Shown here: piece by piece, positions 47,165 to 54,849 of the stretch
Layout: each line of letters opens with the position of its first letter
How positions within the stretch are numbered: the stretch's first letter is position 1
From: Mycolicibacterium sp. P9-64
GTDB lineage: Bacteria > Actinomycetota > Actinomycetes > Mycobacteriales > Mycobacteriaceae
Reading direction: 5' to 3'
Assembly: GCF_008329605.1 (NCBI RefSeq)
Contig: NZ_NPKO01000004.1
Location: 1-64,000 of the forward strand
DNA: 64,000 nucleotides
Position numbers and translations under genes: made by a program
Notes under the pieces: model-generated
Databases searched by the model: none
Told to the model about the DNA's origin: nothing
The model's input: only the letters and a program-made list of their open reading frames with translations

Positions 47165-47771
47165 CTGCGCTCGCAGATCCGTCGGCCACGTAGCCGTCGA
47201 TGAAGTCGTGAAGTGCTGGCGCGAGGGCGGATACGCCTGAGTCGTTGAGCTTCGCCAGCAAGATGATGCCCTGGTACTGCGCCAAGAGCGCATGCGCGAG
47301 TCGATCCGGATCGGTGCCTGCCCGCAGTGAGCCCGCGGCGGCCGCGTCGTGACATACCGCGGCCATGTGGCGCTCCATCGTGGCGAGCGTGCCGGCGAGG
47401 TGTCTGCGCAGATCGTCGTCGGTGGTCGACAGCTCGGCGGCGAAGTTGCCGAATGGGCATCCGACCGCGCGACCGAACTGTGCCTCCAACGCGGTCTGGA
47501 TCGCGCCGATCGCATCGGGGATGGCGTGCAGCTTCTGCGTCGGGGTGCTGGCCACCGTGCCGGACAGCTGCCTTTCGAACGCCTGCGCGTGCAGGTCGAT
47601 CACGGCTTTGCCGAGCTCTGACTTCGACGAGAAGTGGTGGTAGAAGCTCCCTTTGCGCACGTCGGCGGACTGGCACAGCTCGTCGACGCCGACGGCCTGG
47701 TAGCTGCGCTCGAGGAACAGCCGCGCGGCGGTCGAGACGATGCGCTCGCGGGCGTTCGACGTGCGGGGCAT
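47079..47771 (-). CDS. TetR family regulator
   Basis: A 230-residue repressor. The N-terminal helix-turn-helix has RERIVSTAARLFLERSYQAVG, VDELCQSADVRKGSFYHHF and FSSKSELGKAVID, the pattern of AcrR/TetR proteins; the C-terminal ligand part resembles TetR_C regulators of small hydrophobic compounds. ATG 47771 is six bases from TATGAT, so it is probably leaderless. It is divergent from a haloalkane dehalogenase with a perfect 9-base-arm palindrome between them. Its 3' end lies inside rdgB on the other strand. Confidence 0.87.
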   Translation of the reverse strand: MPRTSNARERIVSTAARLFLERSYQAVGVDELCQSADVRKGSFYHHFSSKSELGKAVIDLHAQAFERQLSGTVASTPTQKLHAIPDAIGAIQTALEAQFGRAVGCPFGNFAAELSTTDDDLRRHLAGTLATMERHMAAVCHDAAAAGSLRAGTDPDRLAHALLAQYQGIILLAKLNDSGVSALAPALHDFIDGYVADGSASAVTQPARATRAPAAPRPARGVTPRPSRQQ

Positions 47772-47777
47772 GGGCCG

Positions 47778-47783
47778 ATCATA
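47778..47783 (-). promoter_or_regulatory. -10 hexamer TATGAT, leaderless tetR start
   Basis: On the minus strand TATGAT is followed by CGGCCC and the TetR ATG at 47771. Confidence 0.55.
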
Positions 47784-47789
47784 GGAAGT

Positions 47790-47809
47790 AGTTGACCGGT
47801 CGGTCAACT
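47790..47809. promoter_or_regulatory. TetR operator palindrome
   Basis: AGTTGACCG and CGGTCAACT are exact reverse complements separated by GT. The site lies between the two -10 hexamers (47778-47783 and 47815-47820), so one bound dimer could repress both the TetR gene and the dehalogenase gene. Confidence 0.75.
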
Positions 47810-47814
47810 GGCGT

Positions 47815-47820
47815 TAGTTT
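47815..47820 (+). promoter_or_regulatory. -10 hexamer TAGTTT, leaderless dehalogenase start
   Basis: TAGTTT is followed by GTGCCG and ATG 47827. This spacing favours ATG 47827 over GTG 47821. Confidence 0.55.
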
Positions 47821-47826
47821 GTGCCG

Positions 47827-48717
47827 ATGGCTACGACACCCGAGGTCTTCCGGACGCCTGACGACCGCTTCGCCGACCTCCCCGGTTACGACTTCGCCCC
47901 CAACTACGCCGACGTCGACGGACTGCGACTGCACTACCTCGACGAGGGGCCCCGCGACGGACGACCGATCGTGTGCTTCCACGGCGAGCCGAGCTGGGCG
48001 TATCTGTACCGCAAGATGATCGGCCCGCTGGTGGCTGCCGGCCACCGTGTCGTCGTCCCCGACTATGCGGGATTCGGGCGGTCCGACAAGCCCACCGACC
48101 GCGGCTGGTACACCTACGACCGCCACGTCGAGCTGACGTCGAAGGTGCTCGGCGGCCTCGATCTTCACGACGCCATCGTGGTCGTGCAGGACTGGGGTGG
48201 GCCGATCGGGCTGCGCTGGGCCGTGGAGAACGCCGACGACGTTGGCGCGCTTGCGATCTTCAACACGGGTCTGTTCACCGGGCGCGTCTCCAAGGGCTTC
48301 ATGGCCTGGCGAAACTTCGCCGAGAAGAATCCTGATCTACCTGTCGGTTTCGTGATTCAGGGCGCAACGGCAACCGAATTGCCCGACGACGTCGTCGCCG
48401 CCTACGACGCGCCCTACCCGAACGCGGAGTCCAAGGCAGGCGCAGCACAGTTCCCGCTGCTGGTGCCGCTGACCGAGGATGCGCCTGGTGCGCAGGAGAT
48501 GGCCGCGGTCACCGACCAACTGTCACGATGGCAGAAACCCGCCCTGGTGGCGTTCTCGAACCAGGACCCTGTCTTTCCGTATCCGAAGGCGGGACAAGCC
48601 TTTTGCGATCTGATTCCGACCGCGAAGCAACAGGTCGAGATCGACGGTGCCTCGCACTTCCTTCAGGAGGACCGTGGCGAGCGGTTGGCCGAAGTGGTGC
48701 TCGAGCACCTGACCTGA
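47827..48717 (+). CDS. haloalkane dehalogenase-like alpha/beta hydrolase
   Basis: A 296-residue alpha/beta hydrolase of the DhlA/DhmA subfamily. The nucleophile Asp122 is in VVQDWGGPIGL, next to the halide-binding tryptophan; HGEPSWAYLYRKM forms the oxyanion side, Asp247 in FSNQDPVF is the acid and His277 in GASHFLQED the base. This complete set supports cleavage of carbon-halogen bonds, though related epoxide hydrolases share the fold. It is controlled by the adjacent TetR protein, so it may be inducible by its substrate. There is no haloacid dehalogenase beside it. Confidence 0.9.
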   Translation: MATTPEVFRTPDDRFADLPGYDFAPNYADVDGLRLHYLDEGPRDGRPIVCFHGEPSWAYLYRKMIGPLVAAGHRVVVPDYAGFGRSDKPTDRGWYTYDRHVELTSKVLGGLDLHDAIVVVQDWGGPIGLRWAVENADDVGALAIFNTGLFTGRVSKGFMAWRNFAEKNPDLPVGFVIQGATATELPDDVVAAYDAPYPNAESKAGAAQFPLLVPLTEDAPGAQEMAAVTDQLSRWQKPALVAFSNQDPVFPYPKAGQAFCDLIPTAKQQVEIDGASHFLQEDRGERLAEVVLEHLT

Positions 48718-48722
48718 GAACG

Positions 48723-49106
48723 TCAGACGTTGAACTGCTGTTTGATGTTCCTCGTCTGGAAGTGCTCGACGATGATGCCGAGCAGCGGGATGGTGCCCGC
48801 CAGCAGCACCCCGACGGTCTTGCCGATCGGCCAGCGCACCTTGACCGCCAGGTTCGCCGTGAACAGCAGATAGACGAAGTACACCCAGCCGTGCACGATG
48901 CCGATCCAGCTGGGCGGATCGTCGACCTTGACGATGTACTTCAGCACCATCTCGTAGCACAGGGCGATCAGCCAGATGCCGGTCGTCCACGCCATCACGC
49001 GGTAGCCGAGCAGCGCCTTGCGGATGGTCTCGGCAGGCGGTGTCACGGGTGCCGGGTCGCCGGCTTCCGGCCGTTCGGCGGGCGCTTCGGGATCGGGACT
49101 GCTCAT
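48723..49106 (-). CDS. DUF3817 membrane protein (Rv1342c-like)
   Basis: A 127-residue membrane protein with three hydrophobic segments. ALLGYRVMAWTTGIWLIALCYEMVLKYI and GIVHGWVYFVYLLFTANLAVKV match DUF3817, as does the short cytoplasmic N-terminus rich in Pro and Glu. The ATG overlaps the stop of the lprD-like gene by four bases. Same pair as Rv1343c-Rv1342c. Function unknown. Confidence 0.9.
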   Translation of the reverse strand: MSSPDPEAPAERPEAGDPAPVTPPAETIRKALLGYRVMAWTTGIWLIALCYEMVLKYIVKVDDPPSWIGIVHGWVYFVYLLFTANLAVKVRWPIGKTVGVLLAGTIPLLGIIVEHFQTRNIKQQFNV

Positions 49107-49483
49107 GGAGTGTTCCTGTCATCGGAGGGGACGTCGGACTTGGCGAGCTCGGCCAGGTAGGCGTTGTACTCGCGCAACGCCGGGTCGTTCTCGGCTGAGG
49201 ACGCGGGTTTCGGCCGTTCTGGGAGCAAGCCAGCGGGGATCTCGGTCGGTTCGCCGTTTGTGGTCTTCACGGGCGGGGCGTCCTCGTAGCGGACGAACTT
49301 GTAGTAGCCGTAGAAGCAGAACGCCGCGAACATCGGCCACTGAAGGGCGTAGCCCAGGTTCTGGAAGGTGCCCGACGTCGACTCGTAGCGGGTCCACTGC
49401 CACCAGGCCAGGCCAAGGCAGCCAGCCGCGGCGAGGACCACCAGCAGGATGAGTGCTGGCCTCCTACGCCGTGTAGTGGACAT
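49103..49483 (-). CDS. lprD: LprD-like membrane-anchored protein (Rv1343c-like)
   Basis: A 126-residue protein with one basic N-terminal signal-anchor (RRRRPALILLVVLAAAGCLGLAWWQW) holding an AAGC lipobox-like site, then a second hydrophobic region YALQWPMFAAFCFYGYYKFVRY. The C-terminal tail is polar. ATG 49483 is six bases from TACCGT. The gene keeps the Rv1343c position and marks the end of the shared backbone in this window. Whether it is lipidated is uncertain. Confidence 0.85.
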   Translation of the reverse strand: MSTTRRRRPALILLVVLAAAGCLGLAWWQWTRYESTSGTFQNLGYALQWPMFAAFCFYGYYKFVRYEDAPPVKTTNGEPTEIPAGLLPERPKPASSAENDPALREYNAYLAELAKSDVPSDDRNTP

Positions 49484-49489
49484 TGGTCC

Positions 49490-49495
49490 ACGGTA
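49490..49495 (-). promoter_or_regulatory. -10 hexamer TACCGT, leaderless lprD-like start
   Basis: On the minus strand TACCGT is followed by GGACCA and ATG 49483. Confidence 0.55.
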
Positions 49496-49557
49496 CCGCG
49501 CTCGGTTTCGTGCCTTCACCTGCAGGGCGCGGCGAAACGACGCCTTCGCCTAGCGGC

Positions 49558-49748
49558 TCGGACGTCACCGCGGCCGACCGCGCCGAGGTAGAGATCGGCA
49601 TTGCGCAATTGAAGGTGGTGTCGGCCTGGATCTGTACTGGCGCAACATCCGCGCGCATTCTCTGCACGATCTCATCGACTACAAGAAGATCGAGGTAGGC
49701 GCCGATTTCCTGACCGGCGACGTGCAGCCCATCACGCTGTACACCTGA
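49558..49748 (+). pseudogene. 3' remnant of a DszC/acyl-CoA-dehydrogenase-like monooxygenase
   Basis: Two pieces in different frames resemble the C-terminus of flavin monooxygenases of the SfnB/DszC group. Positions 49558-49623 read SDVTAADRAEVEIGIAQLKV. From 49623 the frame shifts to GLDLYWRNIRAHSLHD and LIDYKKIEVGADFLTG, ending at TGA 49746-49748; the family usually has a WRN.R.H.LHD motif here. The residues normally between the two parts are missing and there is no 5' portion, so the gene is dead. It lies between the backbone end and the LAGLIDADG gene. Confidence 0.65.
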
Positions 49749-49757
49749 AACTGCCGA

Positions 49758-50498
49758 TCACGACTTCGGCCCGATGAACTCGTCGAGGCGAGCCGTGGCG
49801 GCCTTGCGGTAGATGGAGACGGTGTACTTGTCTGACCGCGTCCAGGGGATCTCGAGGTGATCGAGCGCGGCGGTGAACAGGCCGATGATGTCTTCCGATC
49901 TGTTCGAGAAGTGGTACCGGATGCTCATGACGCCACGATCGTTGGCGACGACGCGGCAGCCGTCGCTCTCGATCAGCCCGCGGACGAATTGTTCGGTCTC
50001 CTCGTAGACGATCGCTTCCTGCCATGGCTCGAGCCGGATCGGCCTGCTGTGCTTTCGGCCGGGACCGTGCTGGGGGAACAGGCAGGGCCAGTGCTTGGAG
50101 AAGTGCGAGACGTCGAGGCAGCGGCCTTTTCGCTGCACCACCGCCGCGCGTTGCTTGGGCATCAGCGCGTCGATGGCTTCGCGGCAGCTGGCGACGATGG
50201 CGGGATATTGCGTATCGCATGTGACCCGAAGACGCCAGACCCGTCCCTGTCTCGAGATGCAACCGTCTCCGAGATACATGCCGAGCAGATACGAATACGA
50301 TGACGATGGAAGCGCGGCGAAGTCGTGATCGACCCCGCAGTCCGATGAACCGGCTGGGTACCGAGGCCAGACCTGCGGCCGGCGCCGCCAGTCGCGCACG
50401 GTCGGTCGAGGAATGCCCGTCTGCCGAGCGATGGCGCAGTCGTTCACGCCCGCCGCGATGAGGCGCTGCACATTGTTGAACTCGTCCGCACACCGCAT
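49758..50498 (-). CDS. LAGLIDADG homing-endonuclease-like protein with N-terminal HTH
   Basis: A 246-residue protein. A helix-turn-helix (about 12-37, GVNDCAIARQTGIPRPTVRDW) precedes two LAGLIDADG motifs: LLGMYLGDGC (71-80, Asp78) and FVRGLIESDG (171-180, Asp179). Both keep the acidic residue needed for DNA cutting. Between them is the conserved SKHWPCLFPQHGPGRKH stretch. The gene is free-standing, not inside an intron or intein, and lies beside a tRNA-Leu gene. I recall similar HTH-LAGLIDADG proteins in other actinobacteria. It may be a domesticated endonuclease or a DNA-binding regulator. Confidence 0.82.
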   Translation of the reverse strand: MRCADEFNNVQRLIAAGVNDCAIARQTGIPRPTVRDWRRRPQVWPRYPAGSSDCGVDHDFAALPSSSYSYLLGMYLGDGCISRQGRVWRLRVTCDTQYPAIVASCREAIDALMPKQRAAVVQRKGRCLDVSHFSKHWPCLFPQHGPGRKHSRPIRLEPWQEAIVYEETEQFVRGLIESDGCRVVANDRGVMSIRYHFSNRSEDIIGLFTAALDHLEIPWTRSDKYTVSIYRKAATARLDEFIGPKS

Positions 50499-50587
50499 AG
50501 GGCGTACCTTTCGCCGGTGGTGACGCCCAAGCTACGAAGGGCCACCGACAGATTGGTGAGGTTGCGACGCGGTACTATTTGGACGCT

Positions 50588-50670
50588 GCGGGCGTGGCGA
50601 AACGGAAAACGCACCGGCTTTAGGTGCCGGCGCTCGAAAGAGCTTGAGGGTTCGATTCCCTCCGCCCGCA
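50588..50670 (+). tRNA. tRNA-Leu (anticodon TAG)
   Basis: An 83-base class II tRNA. Acceptor arms GCGGGCG and CGCCCGC pair fully, the anticodon stem CCGGC/GCCGG encloses TTTAGGT with TAG at 50621-50623, there is a long variable arm typical of leucine tRNA, and the T arm is GAGGGTTCGATTCCCTC. CCA is not encoded. It reads CUA and CUG-type leucine codons. Confidence 0.96.
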
Positions 50671-50675
50671 CTCAA

Positions 50676-50972
50676 TTACTCTCGAACCCGCTGAGTCTGA
50701 GCGATCAGGTTCCCTGCGTGTTCGAGCAGTCTCGCTGCGGCGCCGTGCAGGAAATCGCCGGTCGCACCCGTCTCGTCACTCTTGGCGCGTTCGTCGATAG
50801 GCGGCCGCCGCAACACGTAATCGCCGCCGCCGCGACGGAACCTCGACGGGATGTTCTGCATGCCACCGCTGAGTCGTTCGACGTGGGTGATGGGACCGCC
50901 GGGCAGGTCCTGCTGGTCCATCCAGGTGGCGAGGCGATCCAGGTCGACTCCCGTCTCGGCCCCAGCGATCAT
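50676..50972 (-). pseudogene. truncated phosphotransferase (APH family), 5' fragment
   Basis: The frame encodes 98 residues that begin like the acyl-CoA-dehydrogenase-associated APH proteins: VDLDRLATWMDQQ, ITHVERLSGGMQNI, RRGGGDYVLRRPP and KSDET. Family members are about 340 residues long. After SDET the expected REA-type helix and all catalytic motifs are missing; unrelated residues follow to a stop five bases from the tRNA 3' end. The start overlaps the acyl-CoA dehydrogenase stop by four bases (ATGA). So the gene was part of an operon and has lost its 3' two thirds. Confidence 0.75.
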
Positions 50973-52282
50973 CGGGTGAGCAGGGCGGGATCGTCGTTGC
51001 CGACGGCGTGCTCGAGCAGTTCGGCATAGCGGGCTCGGGCCTCGGCGCGGCGGGTGGGCAGATGTGCGGTGGGGAACAGGCCAGGCGCGGGGACGCGGTC
51101 GCGGAGGAGTTCCTTGGCGAGGGTGATCTTGTGCACTTCGGTCGGGCCGTCGGCCAGCCCCATGATCTCGGAGCCGAGCAGCATTGCCGCAAGCGGCATC
51201 TCGTCGGACACGCCGAGAGCGCCGTGCAGGTGCAGCGCGCGCTGCGCCACGTCGTGCAGCACCTTGGGCATCGCGACCTTGACGGCGGCGATGTCCTTGC
51301 GCACGAGCCGGTAGTCCTGGTGTTTGTCGATCAGCCACGCGGTCCGCAGCACGAGAAGGCGGAACTGCTCCATCTCGATCCAGCTGTCGGCGATCTTCTC
51401 CTGGGTCATCTGGAAGCCCGCCAGCGTGCCTGCCCTGGTCTGGCGGGAGACCGCGCGCTCGCACATCATGTCAAAGGCCTGACGCACCAGCGCGATCGTG
51501 CGCATCGCGTGGTGGATCCGGCCGCCACCCAGGCGGGTCTGCGCGATGGCGAAGGCCGCGCCCTCGTCGCCGAGCAGGTTCTCGGCAGGCACCCGCATGT
51601 TGTCGAATCGCAGATACGAGTGCGAACCGTGTTGCTCGCCTTCGGTGTGCACGTTGCGGACGAACTCCAGTCCCGGCGTGTCGGCAGGAACCAGGAACAT
51701 CGACATGCCTTGATGCGCAGCGACTTCGGTATTGCTCACGACCATCACGATGAAGAAGGCCGCCGATGAGGCGTTGGAGGCGAACCATTTCTCGCCGTTG
51801 ATCACCCACTCGTCACCGTCGCGGGTGGCGCGAGTGCGGAAGAGTGTCGGATCGGCGCCGGCATGCGGCTCGGTCATCGCGTAGCAGGAGGAGATCTCTC
51901 CTGCCAGCAGCGGGCGCAGGAACCGGTCCTTCTGTTCGGTGCTGCCGAAGTGCGCGAGGATCTCGGCATTGCCAGAATCGGGAGCTTGGCAGCCGAAGAT
52001 CGTTGGTGCCCAACGGGACCGGCCAAGGATCTCGTTCATCAGAGCCAGCTTCAACTGACCGTAGCCCGGTCCGCCGAGTTCGGGACCGAGGTGGCATGCC
52101 CACAGTCCGCGGTCCTTGACCTGCTGCTGGAGGGGGCGTACCAGCGACGCGGCCACCTGATCGGTCTTGTCGGCCGTGTCGCCGAGCACGAGGTCCAACT
52201 GCTCGACCTCGTCGTGGACGAACGTGTCGATCCAGTCCAGTTCGCGTTGAAAGTCCGGGTCGGTCTCAAAGTCCCATGCCAC
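50969..52282 (-). CDS. acyl-CoA dehydrogenase (FadE, ACAD10/11-like)
   Basis: A 437-residue flavoprotein. CYAMTEPHAGADPT and WVINGEKWFASNAS form the FAD/substrate region, GSHSYLRFDNMRVPAENLLG the middle domain, and RTIALVRQAFDMMCERAVSRQTRAG the start of the C-terminal helices. ALGVSDEMPLAAML and ADGPTEVHKITLAK are further family traits. It resembles the longer acyl-CoA dehydrogenases that are usually partnered by an APH-type kinase, here only a fragment. Divergent from a TetR gene across a palindrome. Confidence 0.9.
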   Translation of the reverse strand: MAWDFETDPDFQRELDWIDTFVHDEVEQLDLVLGDTADKTDQVAASLVRPLQQQVKDRGLWACHLGPELGGPGYGQLKLALMNEILGRSRWAPTIFGCQAPDSGNAEILAHFGSTEQKDRFLRPLLAGEISSCYAMTEPHAGADPTLFRTRATRDGDEWVINGEKWFASNASSAAFFIVMVVSNTEVAAHQGMSMFLVPADTPGLEFVRNVHTEGEQHGSHSYLRFDNMRVPAENLLGDEGAAFAIAQTRLGGGRIHHAMRTIALVRQAFDMMCERAVSRQTRAGTLAGFQMTQEKIADSWIEMEQFRLLVLRTAWLIDKHQDYRLVRKDIAAVKVAMPKVLHDVAQRALHLHGALGVSDEMPLAAMLLGSEIMGLADGPTEVHKITLAKELLRDRVPAPGLFPTAHLPTRRAEARARYAELLEHAVGNDDPALLTR

Positions 52283-52316
52283 TGTGCGCTCCCGTCGTGC
52301 GTAATGCGGTCGGCTT

Positions 52317-52343
52317 GTGATTTAATGTGGTCGCATCAATCAC
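52317..52343. promoter_or_regulatory. inverted repeat between fadE and tetR
   Basis: GTGATT and AATCAC are exact reverse complements with 15 bases between, in the 81-base divergent gap. The inner bases TAATG and CATC extend the symmetry partly. Size and place fit a TetR operator controlling both genes; TAGCAT just downstream is a likely -10 for tetR. Confidence 0.55.
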
Positions 52344-52363
52344 GCTAGCATGAACGGTGGGTC

Positions 52364-53038
52364 GTGAACACGTCGGTGGCCGGACAGGACACGCGGAGCC
52401 GGCTAATCGCCGCGGCGGAACGGCTATTCGCGGAACGCGGGGTTGACGCCGTCTCGCTCAACGAGATCAATCGGGCCGCGGGTCAACGCAACGCCAGTTC
52501 GTTGCAGTACCACTTCGGCGACCGCGCGGGCCTGCTCAAGGCCGTCATCGACAAGCATGGGCCGGACGTCGACGCGCGCCGTGACGTGCTACTGCAGCAG
52601 TATCGGGACGCCGGCCAAGCCGACCTGCGGGCATTGGCAGCCGCACTGGTGCTGCCGCTTGCGGCGAAGCTGTCGGATCCCGATGGCGGCCGTGCATACC
52701 TGAGGATCTACGCCGAGCTGGTCAACCGTCCGGACCCGCAGTTCGACGTTCTCATGGACGAGGTCATCGGTACCGGCATCCTGACGTGGCGCGAACTGGT
52801 CGACCCGTTGCTCAGCCGGGAATCGACCGAAATCTTCCACACCCGTTTTGCCGCCATCCGCTTCACGCACGTCGAATTGGCCGCCCGCGCGGCTGGGCGA
52901 CCTCGCGCCGATGACCGGCTGTTCACCAGCAGGTTGATCGACTTGGTCGCGGGAGTGTTGGCCACTCCGGTGTCCGACCAGACGACGGAGCTGCTGCGCC
53001 AACGCAACTCGCGTCGGCGTACCGACGCGATTCGCTAG
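52364..53038 (+). CDS. TetR/AcrR family regulator
   Basis: A 224-residue repressor with GTG start. The helix-turn-helix reads RSRLIAAAERLFAERGVDAVS, LNEINRAAGQRNASSLQYHFG and DRAGLLKAVIDKH; the NASSLQYHFG form is typical of regulators of acyl-CoA dehydrogenase and lipid degradation genes. It probably binds the palindrome at 52317-52343 and controls the divergent fadE. Its last four bases overlap the convergent alcohol dehydrogenase gene. Confidence 0.9.
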   Translation: MNTSVAGQDTRSRLIAAAERLFAERGVDAVSLNEINRAAGQRNASSLQYHFGDRAGLLKAVIDKHGPDVDARRDVLLQQYRDAGQADLRALAAALVLPLAAKLSDPDGGRAYLRIYAELVNRPDPQFDVLMDEVIGTGILTWRELVDPLLSRESTEIFHTRFAAIRFTHVELAARAAGRPRADDRLFTSRLIDLVAGVLATPVSDQTTELLRQRNSRRRTDAIR

Positions 53039-54057
53039 TTGCCTGCCACCTCGAGCACGATTCGGAACCGAGCCCGACCCGACATCATCCGTTCGTATGC
53101 CTTCGGGGCGTCCTCGAACGGCAGCTTCTCGATCATCGCGGCGACACCGTTTGCGGCGCTGAAGGCCAGGCTGTCCTCGTTCTCGATGGGGGTTCCGGTC
53201 AGGCTCCCCACGATCGAACGACCGCCGAAGATCAGATCGGCCGTCGACACCTCGATGGGGTCGGGAGCGGCGCCGACGACCACCAGTTGACCGTGCGGCC
53301 GCAGGCCGGCCAGCAACGGCGACATCGACGCGCCGCTGGCAGCCGTCGCGAGGATGGCGGCAGCGCCGCCGAGTTCGGTCAACGCAGCCCCGGGATCGGT
53401 TGCCGCGCTGTCGATGTAGTGGTGTGCGCCCAGCTGTTCGGCGAGTGCCTGCTTGTCTTCGCCGCGGGCGATTGCCGCCACCCGATACCCGAGCTTGTTC
53501 GCGTATTGCACTCCGAGGTGGCCCAGCCCGCCGATGCCCTGGATGGCGACCAGCGCGCCGGGAGCGGCGTCGATGTTGCGAAGCGCGTTGAACGTGGTGA
53601 TGCCTGCGCACAGCAACGGGCTGGCGTCGAGCGACGACATCTCCGCAGGGATCCCGACCAGACCGGTGGCCCTGGCGTACACGACCTCGGCGTAGCCGCC
53701 GTCCTCCGTCGTACCAGGCTGTGGCTGGTTGGTGCAATTGACGAAATCCCCGCGCTCACACCACTCGCAGACGCCGCAGTGCCCGCCGAGGAAGCCCACG
53801 CCGACTCGGTCGCCGACCTTCCAGGTACTCACGGCGTCGCCAACGGCGTCGATGATTCCGACGATCTCGTGGCCGGGAACGACGGGCTGGCTGGGATCGG
53901 CGCGAAGGCCCTCAACGCCAAGGAAGTCGCTGTGGCAGACGCCGCAAGTGTCCACCCGGACGCGAACGTGGTCGGCAATCGGCGCAACGACCTCACGGTC
54001 CACCAACTCGAACTGGCGCTGTCCAGTCACTTGCCACGCGCGGTAGGTGTCAGACAT
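53035..54057 (-). CDS. zinc-dependent alcohol dehydrogenase (MDR family)
   Basis: A 340-residue medium-chain dehydrogenase. The catalytic zinc ligands are in VDTCGVCHSDFLG and VVPGHEIVGIID; the structural zinc cysteines are in GGHCGVCEWCERGDFVNC; the Rossmann motif is AIQGIGGLGHLGVQYA. GGAGGG lies four bases before ATG 54057. The SGVCHSD form resembles AdhA-type enzymes of broad primary-alcohol range. It is 13 bases after the CGNR regulator start side, possibly in one unit with it. Confidence 0.92.
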   Translation of the reverse strand: MSDTYRAWQVTGQRQFELVDREVVAPIADHVRVRVDTCGVCHSDFLGVEGLRADPSQPVVPGHEIVGIIDAVGDAVSTWKVGDRVGVGFLGGHCGVCEWCERGDFVNCTNQPQPGTTEDGGYAEVVYARATGLVGIPAEMSSLDASPLLCAGITTFNALRNIDAAPGALVAIQGIGGLGHLGVQYANKLGYRVAAIARGEDKQALAEQLGAHHYIDSAATDPGAALTELGGAAAILATAASGASMSPLLAGLRPHGQLVVVGAAPDPIEVSTADLIFGGRSIVGSLTGTPIENEDSLAFSAANGVAAMIEKLPFEDAPKAYERMMSGRARFRIVLEVAGN

Positions 54058-54070
54058 TGGGTCCCTCCAA

Positions 54071-54769
54071 TTATTGAGATGAGTCGTCACGAGCGATTGC
54101 TCGGCGTCGTTCGCGATGGGCGCGGGCATTGGTCTTGTTGCCGCACGTCGCGGTGTCGTGCCAGACCCTGCTGTTGTTCTTGGAACGGTCATAAAGTGCA
54201 GTGCGGCAATGTGTTTCGTGGCAGAGCTTGAGCCGCCGGAACGTGTCTTGGGCGTGGGCGGCGGCGGCCTCAATTGAGATGGCGGAAGCCAACCAATCGG
54301 CACCCGAGCCGTGTGGTTCGAGATGGGCTCCGCTAGCGGTGACCCTGATTTCGGCGGTGCCGCTGATGACGGCATCGGTTTCGGGATCGCGCTGGACATT
54401 CCCCGTCGCTTCGCTCGCCCCGGACACTTCCCCCGTCGCTTCGCTCGCCCCGGTGCCATTCCCCGTCGCTTCGCTCGCCCCGGCGCCGCCGAGCACCGCG
54501 CGCAGCGTGTCTCGAACGGCGCGCAAACGGGGCAGTTCGGCCTCGGTGACCAGTAGGCGTGGGTCGTCGGCGCCGAACGATGTGCACCAACGCGGAACGA
54601 CGGAGTCGATCCATTGCTGTGCGGAGTCCACCTGGCCGAGCAGATCCACGAATTGCGGCAGGTGACTGAGGCCGATGGTGTTGGCCAGCTCCTGGCTGAG
54701 CACCAGGGGCGCAGGAGCGAGCGTGGCGGTGCCGAACCGGCTGGTGGCCGGGTAGCCGAAGCCCTCCAT
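54071..54769 (-). CDS. CGNR zinc-finger / ABATE domain regulator
   Basis: A 232-residue protein. The ABATE domain (about 1-170) has the FGYPATSRFGTATLAPAPLVL and LANTIGL start, and the C-terminal CGNR zinc finger reads RLKLCHETHCRTALYD and SRVWHDTATCGNKTNARAHRERRR. One expected cysteine (RRWC) is a histidine here, which can still bind zinc. These proteins are presumed stress regulators. Three nearly equal SGASEATG units interrupt the middle of the protein (about residues 95-125). ATG 54769 follows TACCGT by seven bases; GTG 54778 is an alternative. Confidence 0.83.
   Translation of the reverse strand: MEGFGYPATSRFGTATLAPAPLVLSQELANTIGLSHLPQFVDLLGQVDSAQQWIDSVVPRWCTSFGADDPRLLVTEAELPRLRAVRDTLRAVLGGAGASEATGNGTGASEATGEVSGASEATGNVQRDPETDAVISGTAEIRVTASGAHLEPHGSGADWLASAISIEAAAAHAQDTFRRLKLCHETHCRTALYDRSKNNSRVWHDTATCGNKTNARAHRERRRAIARDDSSQ
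54401..54483. repeat. three tandem copies of a 30-base unit
   Basis: The 23-base string beginning CCCCGTCGCTTCGCTCGCCC occurs identically at 54401-54423, 54431-54453 and 54461-54483, exactly 30 bases apart with seven variable bases between. It lies within the CGNR gene and adds ten residues per copy without breaking the frame. Confidence 0.92.
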
Positions 54770-54776
54770 CTCGTTC

Positions 54777-54782
54777 ACGGTA
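54777..54782 (-). promoter_or_regulatory. -10 hexamer TACCGT upstream of the CGNR gene
   Basis: On the minus strand TACCGT is followed by seven bases and ATG 54769. Confidence 0.45.
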
Positions 54783-54849
54783 AGAAGTGTACGCAGTTTG
54801 CCTATTACGTCAAGGGGCGCAGGGCGACGCCCGGGGACCTCTGCGGCGC

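Noticed and set aside
54401..54483. Possible small CRISPR array
   Set aside because: Units are only 30 bases apart with seven variable bases, lie inside a coding gene in frame and have no cas genes nearby.
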